From: Treponema sp.
GTDB taxonomy: Bacteria; Spirochaetota; Spirochaetia; Treponematales; Treponemataceae
Direction: 5' to 3'
Length of the DNA: 64,000 nt
Assembly: GCA_016286535.1 (NCBI GenBank)
Contig: JAEESZ010000009.1
Location: 1 to 64,000, forward strand
In this document: in pieces, positions 1 to 9,043 of the stretch
How the letters are laid out: every line of letters starts with the position of its first letter
Numbering within the stretch: the first letter of the stretch is position 1
The notes under the pieces: generated by a model
What the model was told of the DNA's origin: nothing
What the model saw: the letters and a program-made list of their open reading frames with translations, nothing else
The model's database searches: none
Translations under genes and position numbers: made by a program

Positions 1-468
1 TTGATTTTAAGCCGTAATCTTATGATTAATAAGCGCCCAAAAAGACTTGTCGCAATGTTTATTATTCATTTTATTACAATTTGTTTGACGTATCCGCATG
101 GAATAAGATATACGCTGGTTTCGCTTGGATATTCTGCTTTTTGTTTTGCATTTTAATATTGGGTTTACAAGATTTTAAAATCTAAATTTTCATGTTTTTT
201 GCCAACAAATGTTATTGAAAATACAACGATAATCAGAAAACCTTCTGGTTCAAAAATCAAACTGGCAGATTATAATCTAAATGAACGACAAAGCACTTTT
301 GTTTTGGAAAATCTTCATAATAAAATGAGTTATAAAGAAATCAGCGAAAAATATTATGTAAGCATTTCAACAGTAAAAAAGATTTTTGCCGATGTTTTTA
401 AGCTGTTCAATGTCAGCAATTTAGAAGAACTGCGCATTTTGCTTTTGCAGTATCAGGTGGAAGAATAA
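1..468 (+). pseudogene. Membrane-bound LuxR-type regulator, interrupted by an in-frame stop
   Basis: The frame is open from base 1 to a TAA at 154-156 and open again in the same frame from 157 to the stop at 466-468. The upstream part encodes hydrophobic segments (residues such as LVAMFIIHFITICL). The downstream part encodes a LuxR/GerE-type helix-turn-helix with the usual pattern: LNERQ, SYKEISEKYYVSISTVKKI, VFKLFNVSNLEEL. Membrane regulators with a C-terminal LuxR HTH are common in treponemes. The simplest reading is one gene broken by a nonsense mutation. A separate 89-residue HTH protein from the TTG at 199 is possible, but no ribosome binding site precedes it. The 5' end lies outside the window. 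Confidence 0.6.
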
Positions 469-517
469 GTTTTCATTTTTTGAAAGAAAATTACGTTGCC
501 GTTCACTCCTTGATTTT

Positions 518-642
518 AATTTGATTTACGCGAACGGAGATGATATCCAATCTGCATTGCTGGGTGCGAGCGCAAGTGCGTTAAAATACCGCTGCCCAGC
601 AGCCGCAGATTTGATGTCATCGAAGTTGATGTAAATCAAATT
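518..642. repeat. Large imperfect inverted repeat
   Basis: The outer ends are exact complements (AATTTGATTTAC and GTAAATCAAATT). Pairing continues inward with mismatches through GATATCCAATCTGC against GCAGATTTGATGTC, and through GCTGGG against CCCAGC. The arms are about 50 bases each, around an unpaired centre near 570-588. The length and imperfect symmetry fit a decayed palindromic mobile element or a long RNA hairpin. There is no T-run, so it is not an ordinary terminator. Confidence 0.7.
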
Positions 643-671
643 ATGATAATCTTTATTTTCAACGCAACTTT

Positions 672-700
672 TTGATTTTAAAAGTAGACCTTCTTATAAT
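672..700 (+). promoter_or_regulatory. Predicted valS promoter
   Basis: TTGATT at 672-677, a 17-base spacer and a perfect TATAAT at 695-700. It would start transcription about 100 bases before valS. Confidence 0.6.
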
Positions 701-808
701 GCGTTTGCTCTGTTGTTTGTTTTCCCGCTAATGACAAAGATTTTTAAATACACTATAATTTTGCCAATATTTTAAAACAAAATGCTTTAAGCAGTCAGAG
801 GATGGAAG

Positions 809-3547
809 ATGAAAGCAATTGAATTGGAAAAAGCTTACGAACCAAAAAGCTTTGAAGACAGAATCTACAATGAATGGGAATCTAAAGGTTATTTTAAGCC
901 TGTATCTGATGAAAAGAATCCTGTACATTGCCAGTGTGCAGCTTGTAACGAAAAAACAAATACATATTCAGTCGTCATTCCTCCTCCAAATGTAACTGGT
1001 GTTCTTCATATGGGACATGGTCTCAATAATACTCTTCAGGACATCGTAGTACGTTATCACCGTATGAAGGGCGACAATACTCTTTGGGTAACTGGTACAG
1101 ACCACGCTGGAATTGCTACACAGAACGTTGTTGAACGTCAGCTTAAAAAAGAAGGAAAATCTCGTAACGATCTTGGCCGTGAAAAGTTTATTGAACGCAC
1201 CTGGACTGTAAAAGAAGATCATCATAATACAATCGTAAAACAGCAGAGAAAACTTGGTAATTCAACTGACTGGGAGCGCGAGCGCTTTACAATGGACGAA
1301 GGTTTGAGCAAGGCTGTTCGCGATGTATTCGTAACTCTTTATGAGCGCGGACTTATGTACCGTGGTAAACGCCTTGTAAACTGGTGCCCACGTTGTGGTA
1401 CAGCCCTTGCTGATGATGAAGTTGACCACGAAGATACTCAGGGTGCAATGTATCACCTTTATTATGAATATGCTGATGGAAGTGGAAAGATTGAAGTTGC
1501 AACAACTCGTCCGGAAACTTTCTTTGGTGATACTGCCGTTGCCGTAAATCCAAAAGATGAACGCTATAAGTCTATCGTTGGAAAAATGCTCAAGCTTCCT
1601 CTTACCGGAAAAGAAATTCCAATCATTTCAGATGATTATGTTGATATGGAATTCGGAACCGGTATGGTAAAGATTACTCCTGCCCACGACCCTAACGACT
1701 GGGAGGTAGGTAAGAGACATAATCTTGAAGTAATCAATCTTCTTACTCCGGATGGACGTATGAATGAAAACGTTCCAGAAAAATACCGCGGACTCAAGCC
1801 AGAACAGGCCCGTGCCCTTGTAATAGAAGATTTGACAGCTGCCGGCCTCTTTAAGGGTGAAGAAAAAATGGTTCACTCTGTTGGACACTGCTACCGCTGT
1901 AAGACTGTTGTAGAGCCATATTTGAGCGACCAGTGGTTCGTAAAAATGAAGCCAATGGCAGACAAGGCTCTTGCTGCCTGGAAAAACGGAGAAATCCAGT
2001 TCTTCCCACAGAAATGGGAAAATACTTATGAACAGTGGCTCGTTAATATCCGCGACTGGTGTGTAAGCCGCCAGATCTGGTGGGGACACAGAATTCCTGT
2101 ATGGTACTGTCAGAAGTGTGGCGAAGTTATTGTAAGCCGCACAGACCCAACCAAGTGTCCAAAATGTGGCTGCGGTGCCGAAGACCTCAAGCAGGATGAA
2201 GACGTTCTTGATACCTGGTTCTCTTCTTGGCTTTGGCCTTTCTCTACACTCGGATGGCCTGCAGACACAGACGACATGAAGAAGTTCTATCCTACAACAG
2301 CTCTTGTTACTGCATACGACATCATCTTCTTCTGGGTTGCACGTATGATTATGGCTGGTCTTGAGTTTACAGGAAAAGCTCCTTTCCATGATATTTACAT
2401 TCACGGACTTGTTCGCGACAAGCAGGGCCGCAAAATGTCTAAGTCTCTTGGAAACGGTATTGACCCTCTTGATGTTATTGATGTTTACGGTTCTGATGCC
2501 CTTAAGTTTACACTGGCCTTTATGTGTGCTCAGGGACAGGACGTTTTGATTGATAAGGATTCATTTAAGCTTGGTTCCCGCTTCTGTAATAAAGTCTGGA
2601 ACGCATCACGCTATCTTCTTGGTAACCTTGAAGGACGCAACCTTGTTCCTGTAACAGATGCAGACCTTACAGAACTTGACAAGTGGATTTACGGCCGCCT
2701 TAATCATGCTGTTAAGACTGCCCGCGAAGCTCTTGATTCTTACCGCTACAACGACGCCGCTTCTGCTCTTATGGAATACTTCTGGAACGAGTTCTGCGAC
2801 TGGTATGTAGAAGCTACAAAAATCAACTTTAAAAATGGTGATGACAAAGAAAAAGACCGCCAGGCTTCAGTTCTTATGAATATCCTGGAAGAAAATCTTA
2901 GACTTCTTCATCCATATATTCCTTTTGTTACAGAAGAGATTTATGGAAAACTTCCGCTTGCAGAAATTGCTGCTAACCGCAAAGCTGCCGGCAGTCAGAA
3001 AATTGCTTCTAACAGTGATTACGTTGGAATGCTTATTAATGCTCCATATCCTGAAACTGCTTCTGAGCGCGATAACGAAGAAATTTCAGTTCGCTTTGAA
3101 ACTCTAAAAGAGCTTATAAGTAAAACCCGCGCCCTTCGTACAGAATGTGGAATTGATCCTGCAGAAAAAATCAACATTGCCATTCTGGTAGAAAAAGCTT
3201 CTGCTGCAGAAGTTGCCCGAGAAAAAGTTGAAATGATTCAGCTGCTAGCCGGAGTTGCAAAAGTTGACTTTGTTGAAGCAAAACCTGCATCTTCTATTGG
3301 AACTGTAGGAAAAGGATTTGAGTCTTTTATAATTGTTGACGAGAATATAAATAAGGAACAACTTATTGCCCGTTTCCAGAAATCTATTGAAAAAGAAACT
3401 GGATACGCAAGAATGAGCGAGAATAAACTTAATGGAAATTTTGCAAAGCACGCTCCTGCAAATCTTGTAGAAGAAGAAAAGGAAAGGCTTGCAGAAAGTC
3501 AGCGTAAGATTAAGACTCTGGAAGGATATCTTGCAGATTTAAAATAG
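809..3547 (+). CDS. valS: Valyl-tRNA synthetase
   Basis: Charges tRNA-Val with valine in the cytoplasm; class I synthetase. The 912 residues are the usual bacterial length. The ATP-binding HIGH motif is HMGH at residues 67-70, following PPPNVTG. The KMSKS loop is at 542-546. An editing (CP1) domain lies between them (TTRPETFFGD region). Two CxxC pairs in the middle (WYCQKCGE and KCPKCGCG) suggest a zinc site. The C-terminal anticodon-binding domain and coiled-coil arm end in LEGYLADLK. The start has GAGG upstream. A cysteine-rich patch at residues 41-46 (CQCAAC), just before the catalytic fold, is unusual. The gene is probably co-transcribed with the HD gene 7 bases downstream. Confidence 0.97.
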   Translation: MKAIELEKAYEPKSFEDRIYNEWESKGYFKPVSDEKNPVHCQCAACNEKTNTYSVVIPPPNVTGVLHMGHGLNNTLQDIVVRYHRMKGDNTLWVTGTDHAGIATQNVVERQLKKEGKSRNDLGREKFIERTWTVKEDHHNTIVKQQRKLGNSTDWERERFTMDEGLSKAVRDVFVTLYERGLMYRGKRLVNWCPRCGTALADDEVDHEDTQGAMYHLYYEYADGSGKIEVATTRPETFFGDTAVAVNPKDERYKSIVGKMLKLPLTGKEIPIISDDYVDMEFGTGMVKITPAHDPNDWEVGKRHNLEVINLLTPDGRMNENVPEKYRGLKPEQARALVIEDLTAAGLFKGEEKMVHSVGHCYRCKTVVEPYLSDQWFVKMKPMADKALAAWKNGEIQFFPQKWENTYEQWLVNIRDWCVSRQIWWGHRIPVWYCQKCGEVIVSRTDPTKCPKCGCGAEDLKQDEDVLDTWFSSWLWPFSTLGWPADTDDMKKFYPTTALVTAYDIIFFWVARMIMAGLEFTGKAPFHDIYIHGLVRDKQGRKMSKSLGNGIDPLDVIDVYGSDALKFTLAFMCAQGQDVLIDKDSFKLGSRFCNKVWNASRYLLGNLEGRNLVPVTDADLTELDKWIYGRLNHAVKTAREALDSYRYNDAASALMEYFWNEFCDWYVEATKINFKNGDDKEKDRQASVLMNILEENLRLLHPYIPFVTEEIYGKLPLAEIAANRKAAGSQKIASNSDYVGMLINAPYPETASERDNEEISVRFETLKELISKTRALRTECGIDPAEKINIAILVEKASAAEVAREKVEMIQLLAGVAKVDFVEAKPASSIGTVGKGFESFIIVDENINKEQLIARFQKSIEKETGYARMSENKLNGNFAKHAPANLVEEEKERLAESQRKIKTLEGYLADLK

Positions 3548-3554
3548 GGGTGCC

Positions 3555-4187
3555 ATGTCAAAGATTCACTATGAGATGAAAACAGATAAGCCTCAGAATA
3601 TGAATGAGCAGCAGATGAAGCAGCTTAGCAGTATTCATTTTGCTCCATATATACAGCTGGCTACTGGTCTTATAGGCAAGGCACGCCATGCAGGTGGAAA
3701 TATGTTCCGCCACCAGATGGATACTTTTGCTATCCTTCTGGACTATGGCTACATTGACCCGGTTCTTTTAAAGGCATCAATCATACATGATACTATAGAA
3801 GATATACCGGGTTTTATTCCTTCTTTAATTACAACTGCAGATGATGACGGTCCGGAAGTCCTGAAACTTGTACACGAAGTTACCCGCAGTGAAGATGAAA
3901 GTAAGAAACAGTTCCTGTGCAGAATTCTTGATGAAGGCAGTCAGAAAGCAAAAATCTTAAAATGTGCTGACCGTATTTCTAATATGATTTCTCTTGGTTA
4001 TGTTACAGATCCTGCTTTTATAGAACGCTATTGTGATGAAACCGAATATTTCTTACTGCCAATGGCACTGGAAGTAGACTTTAATATGTACCAGGAATTG
4101 ATTAGTCTGATTATGACCCGCCGCCGTTATCTTGAAGACGGCGGATACTTTGATACCAGAAAGAAAGAACACTCCGGAAAGGAATAA
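3555..4187 (+). CDS. HD-domain hydrolase, SpoT/MESH1-like
   Basis: A 210-residue cytoplasmic protein with the metal-binding arrangement of RelA/SpoT-type HD hydrolases: H53 in RHQMDT, the HD pair at 78-79 within HDTIED, and D139 in CADRISNM. No synthetase or TGS domain follows, so it resembles stand-alone small alarmone hydrolases. Hydrolysis of (p)ppGpp is a reasonable guess, but the family also contains hydrolases of other nucleotides. It begins 7 bases after valS with GGGG upstream and probably shares its mRNA. It converges on the GH43 gene, with only 16 bases between the stops. Confidence 0.75.
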   Translation: MSKIHYEMKTDKPQNMNEQQMKQLSSIHFAPYIQLATGLIGKARHAGGNMFRHQMDTFAILLDYGYIDPVLLKASIIHDTIEDIPGFIPSLITTADDDGPEVLKLVHEVTRSEDESKKQFLCRILDEGSQKAKILKCADRISNMISLGYVTDPAFIERYCDETEYFLLPMALEVDFNMYQELISLIMTRRRYLEDGGYFDTRKKEHSGKE

Positions 4188-4203
4188 TTCTTTCTTTTTT
4201 ATT

Positions 4204-5706
4204 TTATTTTACACTCCATTCAAGAAGTTCATCACCCTTATTGGTAAATACAATCCAGATATCCTGACAACCGGTTATTTTCTGATTGAATTCAGCATTT
4301 ACAGAAGTAAAGCCTTCTTTTATAGAGGTAGCTTTTGGTTTTATTACGGCAAGAGTCTCTGATGCCTTGTTTATGCGAATCTGAATGCTACCGCTTCCCT
4401 TAACCTTTGCTTCAATAACATCAGCTCCCTGACCAAAATCAACATTTTTTACGAAAATCCAGGCTCCGTTACTTTCTGCTCTAGCCGCAATCTTTTCAGG
4501 GTTTTCTATATCAGAATACCAGATATCTGCGGAAGTAAGCATTGTTGTACCTGCAACTTTTTCAAAAGGATTAAGATTTTTTATGGCTGAAAGACCTTTG
4601 CGGCTTCCTGTAGTTTCTTTAATATCCGGAACTTTTTCATCTATCTGAATTTCGTCTACACACATGCTTCTGAAGCCGCCGCTGGTAGGAGCTTTTTCCT
4701 GTAATGTAAGGGTGTGGTAGAGAAGATACCATTTATCATGAAACTTTTGTAAGTGAGTATGATTGTTTGAATAGTTTAAGCCCATTTCTCCGGGATTCTT
4801 AAAATAATGCTTTTGATAAACCCAGGAATCTGCATCCAGAGGAGTTTTTGAAGTCATGTAACACATAGAGCAGGTTGGGGCTTTTTCTATATCTTTAAAT
4901 GGCCATTCGGAACGCTCATCCCAGCTGGTATTGTAGGTATAAACATAGGTACCGTTCATAAAATCAATTTCGTTTGCTTCAAAACTGTAGGGAGCTTTTA
5001 TCTGTACAAAGTCGCTTGCAAAAGAAATCATGTCTTTGCCAAGTTTTACAATATTTGCACTGCCCGGCATGGCTTTTGTTCCGCCGTTTTTACCGATTCC
5101 GGCTCCGAATACCAGCCAGCCGTCTCCCTTGTCATCAATGCAGACTCCCGGATCAAAAGGATTTGGACAGTTTTCGAGGCCCTTCATTCCCTGTTTTATA
5201 AGAGGCTTCTTTAATGGATCGCTCCATGGTCCAAGAGGAGATGTTGCAGTAATTACACCGACTCCGGTTCCGTTGTTTGAAAAGTAAAGGTAAAAATGGG
5301 TAAGACCGTCTTCTTCTACGCGGGAACAGATTGAAGGGGCCCAGCTGTTGTAAATCCATGGGGCAATTTTGCCTACGTTGATTTCTCCGTGATAAGTCCA
5401 GTTGACCATATCATCTGTAGAAAAACAAACGAGTGATTTGATTTTATCATAGGTGTTTTTCTGGGCCTTTAAGTATTGTTCATGGTCATTTGTTCCATAA
5501 ACATAGATGCGTCCCTGGTATTCAACAGATGTCGGGTCTGCACAAAAGACGTTTGGCGAAATAGGGTTTGAGTTGTTAATGCCCTTCCATAAATTTCTGC
5601 TTAAGCTCATGGCTTCTTCTCCTTTGGTGGCACATGAAGCAAGTAAAAAACTTGTCATGGTAAAGAAAATTAAGTGTTTAATAAGGTATATTCCTGAATT
5701 TTTCAT
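4204..5706 (-). CDS. Glycoside hydrolase family 43 lipoprotein with C-terminal CBM6-like domain
   Basis: Predicted arabinofuranosidase or xylosidase acting on arabinoxylan outside the cytoplasm. I place the start at the ATG at 5706, because the reading then opens with a lipoprotein signal ending LLAS-C (Cys25). A TTG 12 codons upstream would add residues before the signal. The five-bladed GH43 domain (about 45-390) shows the catalytic base region ADPT (D57), WAPSI, FDPG (D185), FEANEIDF with the likely acid E243, and SNNHTH. Residues about 395-500 form a beta-rich domain (GAWIFVKNVDFGQGADVIEAKV) of CBM6 type. This layout matches the XynD-like arabinoxylan arabinofuranohydrolases. It is a single gene with no sugar-transport neighbours. 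Confidence 0.87.
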   Translation of the reverse strand: MKNSGIYLIKHLIFFTMTSFLLASCATKGEEAMSLSRNLWKGINNSNPISPNVFCADPTSVEYQGRIYVYGTNDHEQYLKAQKNTYDKIKSLVCFSTDDMVNWTYHGEINVGKIAPWIYNSWAPSICSRVEEDGLTHFYLYFSNNGTGVGVITATSPLGPWSDPLKKPLIKQGMKGLENCPNPFDPGVCIDDKGDGWLVFGAGIGKNGGTKAMPGSANIVKLGKDMISFASDFVQIKAPYSFEANEIDFMNGTYVYTYNTSWDERSEWPFKDIEKAPTCSMCYMTSKTPLDADSWVYQKHYFKNPGEMGLNYSNNHTHLQKFHDKWYLLYHTLTLQEKAPTSGGFRSMCVDEIQIDEKVPDIKETTGSRKGLSAIKNLNPFEKVAGTTMLTSADIWYSDIENPEKIAARAESNGAWIFVKNVDFGQGADVIEAKVKGSGSIQIRINKASETLAVIKPKATSIKEGFTSVNAEFNQKITGCQDIWIVFTNKGDELLEWSVK

Positions 5707-5907
5707 ACAAGTAAACTTTAGACCAAAAATACCGTAACTCAATTAATTTTTGTGTATTTTTTTATAACTTTTTGTGCAGTAACAGGGAGAATAGAAATGG
5801 GTGGACAGTCTGGCCGGATTTGATAAAAAATAAACATATAGACTATTTCACCAAAATTCATTATTTTATAGATATAAAATTTAATCTAATTTTTTAGGAG
5901 ATATACA
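5707..5907. other. Divergent intergenic region between GH43 gene and gap
   Basis: About 200 AT-rich bases that must hold promoters for both directions. The gap start has a clear TAGGAG ribosome binding site ending 8 bases before the ATG. AT-rich -10-like sequences are abundant (for example TATAAA at 5873-5878), so I cannot choose one promoter with confidence. Confidence 0.4.
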
Positions 5908-6942
5908 ATGGCAGATGTAAGAGTTGCTATTAATGGTTTTGGCCGTATTGGTCGTTTGGCTTTCCGTCAGATGTTTGACGCAAAAGGATATGAAGTAGTT
6001 GCAATCAACGATTTGACAAGCCCAAAAATGCTTGCACACCTTCTTAAATATGATACAGCACAGGGTGGATTCTGCGGAAAAATTGGTGAAGGAAAACACA
6101 CTGTTTCTGCTACAGATGATTCAATCATCGTAGACGGAAAAGAAATCAAAATCTACGCTGAAAAAGATGCAGCTAACTGTCCATGGGCAGCAAACAAAGT
6201 AGACGTTGTACTTGAATGTACAGGTTTCTATACATCTAAGGATAAGGCTCAGGCTCATATCACTGCTGGTGCCCGCAAAGTTGTAATTTCAGCTCCTGCT
6301 GGAAACGACCTCCCAACAATCGTTTACAATGTAAACCACAAAACTTTAACAAAGAACGACAACATCATTTCTGCAGCTTCTTGTACAACAAACTGTCTCG
6401 CTCCAATGGCTAAAGCTTTAAATGATGCTTACCCAATCCAGTCTGGAATTATGTCTACAATCCACGCTTACACTGGTGACCAGATGATTCTTGATGGTCC
6501 ACAGCGCAAAGGTGACCTCCGCCGTTCACGTGCAGGTGCTCAGAACATCGTTCCTAACTCAACAGGTGCTGCAAAGGCTATCGGTCTTGTAATTCCTGAA
6601 TTAAACGGAAAATTAATTGGTTCTGCTCAGCGTGTTCCAACACCTACAGGATCTACAACTCTTCTTTTTGCTGTAGTAAAAGGAAAGGATATCACAAAAG
6701 AATCTATTAACGCTGCTATGAAAGCTGCTGCTACAGAATCTTTCGGATACAACGAAGACGAAATCGTATCTTCTGATATCATCGGTATGCGATATGGTTC
6801 ACTCTTTGACGCTACTCAGACAATGGTATCTAAGATTGATGACGATACATACCAGGTAGAAGTTGTATCATGGTATGATAATGAAAACAGCTACACATCT
6901 CAGATGGTACGTACTATTAAGTACTTCTCTGAAAATTGCTAA
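5908..6942 (+). CDS. gap: Glyceraldehyde-3-phosphate dehydrogenase, type I
   Basis: NAD-dependent oxidation of glyceraldehyde-3-phosphate to 1,3-bisphosphoglycerate in glycolysis. The N-terminal Rossmann motif is INGFGRIGR (about 9-17). The catalytic cysteine is C159 in SCTTNC, with the partner histidine in [10 protein letters not shown]. The substrate-binding segments [22 protein letters not shown] and [13 protein letters not shown] are intact. The length of 344 residues is slightly above the usual 335. The codon use looks strongly optimised, as for a highly expressed gene. A strong terminator follows at once, so gap is a single-gene unit. Confidence 0.97.
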   Translation: MADVRVAINGFGRIGRLAFRQMFDAKGYEVVAINDLTSPKMLAHLLKYDTAQGGFCGKIGEGKHTVSATDDSIIVDGKEIKIYAEKDAANCPWAANKVDVVLECTGFYTSKDKAQAHITAGARKVVISAPAGNDLPTIVYNVNHKTLTKNDNIISAASCTTNCLAPMAKALNDAYPIQSGIMSTIHAYTGDQMILDGPQRKGDLRRSRAGAQNIVPNSTGAAKAIGLVIPELNGKLIGSAQRVPTPTGSTTLLFAVVKGKDITKESINAAMKAAATESFGYNEDEIVSSDIIGMRYGSLFDATQTMVSKIDDDTYQVEVVSWYDNENSYTSQMVRTIKYFSENC

Positions 6943-7024
6943 GTCTGTTTTCTGAGTGATAAAGGGCGTCTTGCTTTAAGTAAGGCGCCTTTTTTTGTTT
7001 TAAATGAAGTACTTAATAGTACGT
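6909..7024. repeat. Perfect 19-bp inverted repeat flanking the gap terminator
   Basis: ACGTACTATTAAGTACTTC at 6909-6927, inside the last codons of gap, is the exact reverse complement of 7006-7024. The gap stop codon and the terminator lie between. A direct copy of the same stretch (16 of 17 bases matching 6916-6932) is at 7175-7191. Confidence 0.85.
6962..6997 (+). terminator. Rho-independent terminator of gap
   Basis: A GGGCGTCTT / AAGGCGCC stem around a short loop, including one G-U pair, followed by seven T residues at 6990-6996. It begins about 20 bases after the gap stop. Confidence 0.85.
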
Positions 7025-7060
7025 TCGATTGGAGACAAAAAGAGAAAAAAGTTTGCCACT

Positions 7061-7215
7061 ACATTTGCGGATGCAAATGTTAAGCGAAGGTAGGGTAGAT
7101 TGCAGTTATAAAGAGAATTACGACCTTCGCAGCTCAGGTTTTAACGGATTTTCGATTATCGGCGGGGTAGAACAATTAAATACTTCTCTGACACACCGGC
7201 CGCGTGAGCGGCTGG
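7061..7215. other. Cluster of three small hairpins of unknown role
   Basis: ACATTTGC-GGAT-GCAAATGT at 7061-7080 is a perfect 8-bp stem. GCGAAGGT at 7084-7091 pairs with ACCTTCGC at 7123-7130. CCGGCCGC-GTGA-GCGGCTGG at 7196-7215 has one G-U pair. They lie between the gap terminator and the next promoter. No gene is evident here. The DNA could encode a small RNA or be repeat debris. Confidence 0.45.
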
Positions 7216-7226
7216 TAAAATAATTT

Positions 7227-7242
7227 TATAATGTGATATACT
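7227..7242 (+). promoter_or_regulatory. -10 elements just before the lipoprotein gene
   Basis: TATAAT at 7227-7232 and TATACT at 7237-7242 precede the ATG at 7253. The nearer box would start the mRNA only a few bases before the ATG. No ribosome binding site is seen between them. No clear -35 box was found. Confidence 0.4.
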
Positions 7243-7252
7243 TAAAAAAGTT

Positions 7253-9043
7253 ATGTCACAAAATAAGCTTCCTTTTCTTATTTTAGTTTTTCTTTCTCTT
7301 CTGCTTTTTTCCTGTAAGCATAATAAAGATGCTACGGAAAGCAGCAGCTTTAGCGTAAACATTGCCGAATGCGAAAACGGCAGTGTGGAAACGTCTAAAA
7401 AGAAGGGCTTAAAACCTGGAAGCGAAATAAAGCTAAAAGTTCAAGCAGATTTGGGCTATGAACTGGACTATCTTAAGGTTACAGATATTAACGGAAAGGA
7501 AGTTTCTCTGAATGTTATAAAAGAGGGACTCGAATATTCTTTTGTAATGCCTGCAAGCAGAGTAAGTGTTAAGTCTGGCTTTAAGAAGAAAGTTTACCGG
7601 CTTTCACTTTTAGCTTATGAAATGGCGGATGATTCCGGCGCCGGTGGAGAGCAAGGCGCCGGTGGAGATAATTCCGAAAGTAACTTTGTCCCAAGCGATA
7701 ATGCAGAACTTATTCCTGATAAAAGCGAAGATATCAATTTTGGAGACAGCATCTCTCTAACAATAAAATGTGATGAAGGCTATATTTTTGATTCAGTAGA
7801 GATTAAAGACAGCGCAGGAAATAATCTTTCCTATAATAAAAAAGACTCTGTCATTACTTTTACGATGCCTGCCAGCGATGTAAGTATTAAGGTTTTGATT
7901 ATAAAGCTTTTTTCTGTGAACTTTGAACTTGGCGGCGGTTACTTTTATTACAAAAATGCTTCTGAAGAAATAAGGGGAAGTAGCCTTGTTGTTGAAAAGA
8001 TTGCTGATAGTTCCTGTGCAGAGCCCCCTTATATCCTTATCAAAAATAAAAAAACAACGATTAATGATTTTGCAAAAGACGGGGCAAATTTTATCTGCTG
8101 GTGCGAGGATGAAGAAGCAACAAAGCTTTATGATTTTTCTAAACCGGTTACAAAAGATACTACAATTTATGCTTTGTGGGCTGAACCTTTCCAGACAAGG
8201 CCTGTAAAAATCCCTTCCGGCTTTAGCGGAAGTAATGGAGATGCGGATTCGTATATGGCCTTTGGTGACTGGCCCCGCTCAATTAAAAAGGCAGATGTTA
8301 CCGTGAACGAGGCTTCTTCCGTGCAAAAAGGCTTTCTTACTTTGTACATGGGGGATGACCAGAATTATTATGTTAAAAATGATGATATTTACTACAAGCT
8401 TGAAAGCCTAATCTGGAGGGTTTTAACAGACAATTACAGGGGAAGCGGCAAGGCCCTGTTACTTTCTGAAGAGATTCTTTATTCCGGCATTCCTTTTTAT
8501 GGAGCAAGGGCAAATTCAAGAAGTCTGGACGGTAAAGAAATCTATTCAAATGATTATAAGTATTCAAATATAAGGGCTTTTTTAAATGGGAAAGAAAATG
8601 CCTTTGTAAGTGAAGGGGGACTTGCAGACGCTAATTGCCTGGACTGGTCAGACGAGGGCTTTTTACAGTCTGCCTTTAGCAGCGGGGCTCAGAATTTTAT
8701 AGAGGAAACTATGATAGATTCCTTTTATGATAAGATTTTTCTTTTAAGTCTGGAGGAAGTTACAGAAAGTGCCTATTCCTTTGGAAGCGGGCAGGAAAAC
8801 TGTGAAAACAGGATTAAATATGTAAGTGATTATTCTAAAGCCTGTGGTGCGGCCTGCAATTATTCAGGGATTTATTATTATGCAGCTCCCTGGTGGCTTA
8901 GAAGCGCATATAAAGATGATAATTCCACCTTCCGGGTCTGCATTGTTTCTTCAAAGTACGGTACAACCTGGCATATGGATTATGAAACCTGTGCCTCAAC
9001 TGATGTTGGGGTTGTACCGGCTTTGTGTATTAATATAGATTAA
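7253..9043 (+). CDS. Lipoprotein with InlB/Flg_new-type repeats and a DUF6273-like C-terminal domain
   Basis: A 596-residue surface lipoprotein. The signal peptide ends LLFS-C (Cys21). Two beta-rich repeats follow (about 35-110 and 155-220), each ending in FVMPASRVSVK or FTMPASDVSIK, as in bacterial InlB-B/Divergent-InlB repeats. A third repeat of Flg_new type (NFELGGGYF to TTIYALWAEP) follows at about 222-310. The C-terminal part (about 330-596) has IWRVL, ALLLSEEIL, WWLRSAY and VVPALCINI, the pattern of DUF6273 domains. The function is unknown; such proteins are common on gut bacteria and treponemes and are usually thought to face the host or substrate. There is no ribosome binding site. 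It overlaps the thioredoxin gene tail to tail by 4 bases. Confidence 0.75.
   Translation: MSQNKLPFLILVFLSLLLFSCKHNKDATESSSFSVNIAECENGSVETSKKKGLKPGSEIKLKVQADLGYELDYLKVTDINGKEVSLNVIKEGLEYSFVMPASRVSVKSGFKKKVYRLSLLAYEMADDSGAGGEQGAGGDNSESNFVPSDNAELIPDKSEDINFGDSISLTIKCDEGYIFDSVEIKDSAGNNLSYNKKDSVITFTMPASDVSIKVLIIKLFSVNFELGGGYFYYKNASEEIRGSSLVVEKIADSSCAEPPYILIKNKKTTINDFAKDGANFICWCEDEEATKLYDFSKPVTKDTTIYALWAEPFQTRPVKIPSGFSGSNGDADSYMAFGDWPRSIKKADVTVNEASSVQKGFLTLYMGDDQNYYVKNDDIYYKLESLIWRVLTDNYRGSGKALLLSEEILYSGIPFYGARANSRSLDGKEIYSNDYKYSNIRAFLNGKENAFVSEGGLADANCLDWSDEGFLQSAFSSGAQNFIEETMIDSFYDKIFLLSLEEVTESAYSFGSGQENCENRIKYVSDYSKACGAACNYSGIYYYAAPWWLRSAYKDDNSTFRVCIVSSKYGTTWHMDYETCASTDVGVVPALCINID

Larger units (their letters stand above)
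469..808. other. 340-bp intergenic region upstream of valS
   Basis: I see no coding sequence here. The stretch holds a long imperfect inverted repeat (518-642) and a good sigma70-type promoter (672-700), followed by a leader of about 100 bases to valS. I looked for a T-box in the leader, as would be normal for an aminoacyl-tRNA synthetase in Firmicutes, and could not recognise one. Confidence 0.6.

Noticed and set aside
700..808. T-box riboswitch in the valS leader
   Set aside because: I could not find the T-box sequence or an antiterminator/terminator pair. The leader is short and AT-rich.
1628..2404. A 258-codon open frame on the minus strand inside valS
   Set aside because: It lies wholly within a clear valS coding sequence, has no ribosome binding site, and its composition is that of an antisense shadow frame.
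7029..7223. A 64-codon open frame downstream of gap
   Set aside because: It spans several hairpins and has no recognisable protein family. The region looks structural rather than coding.
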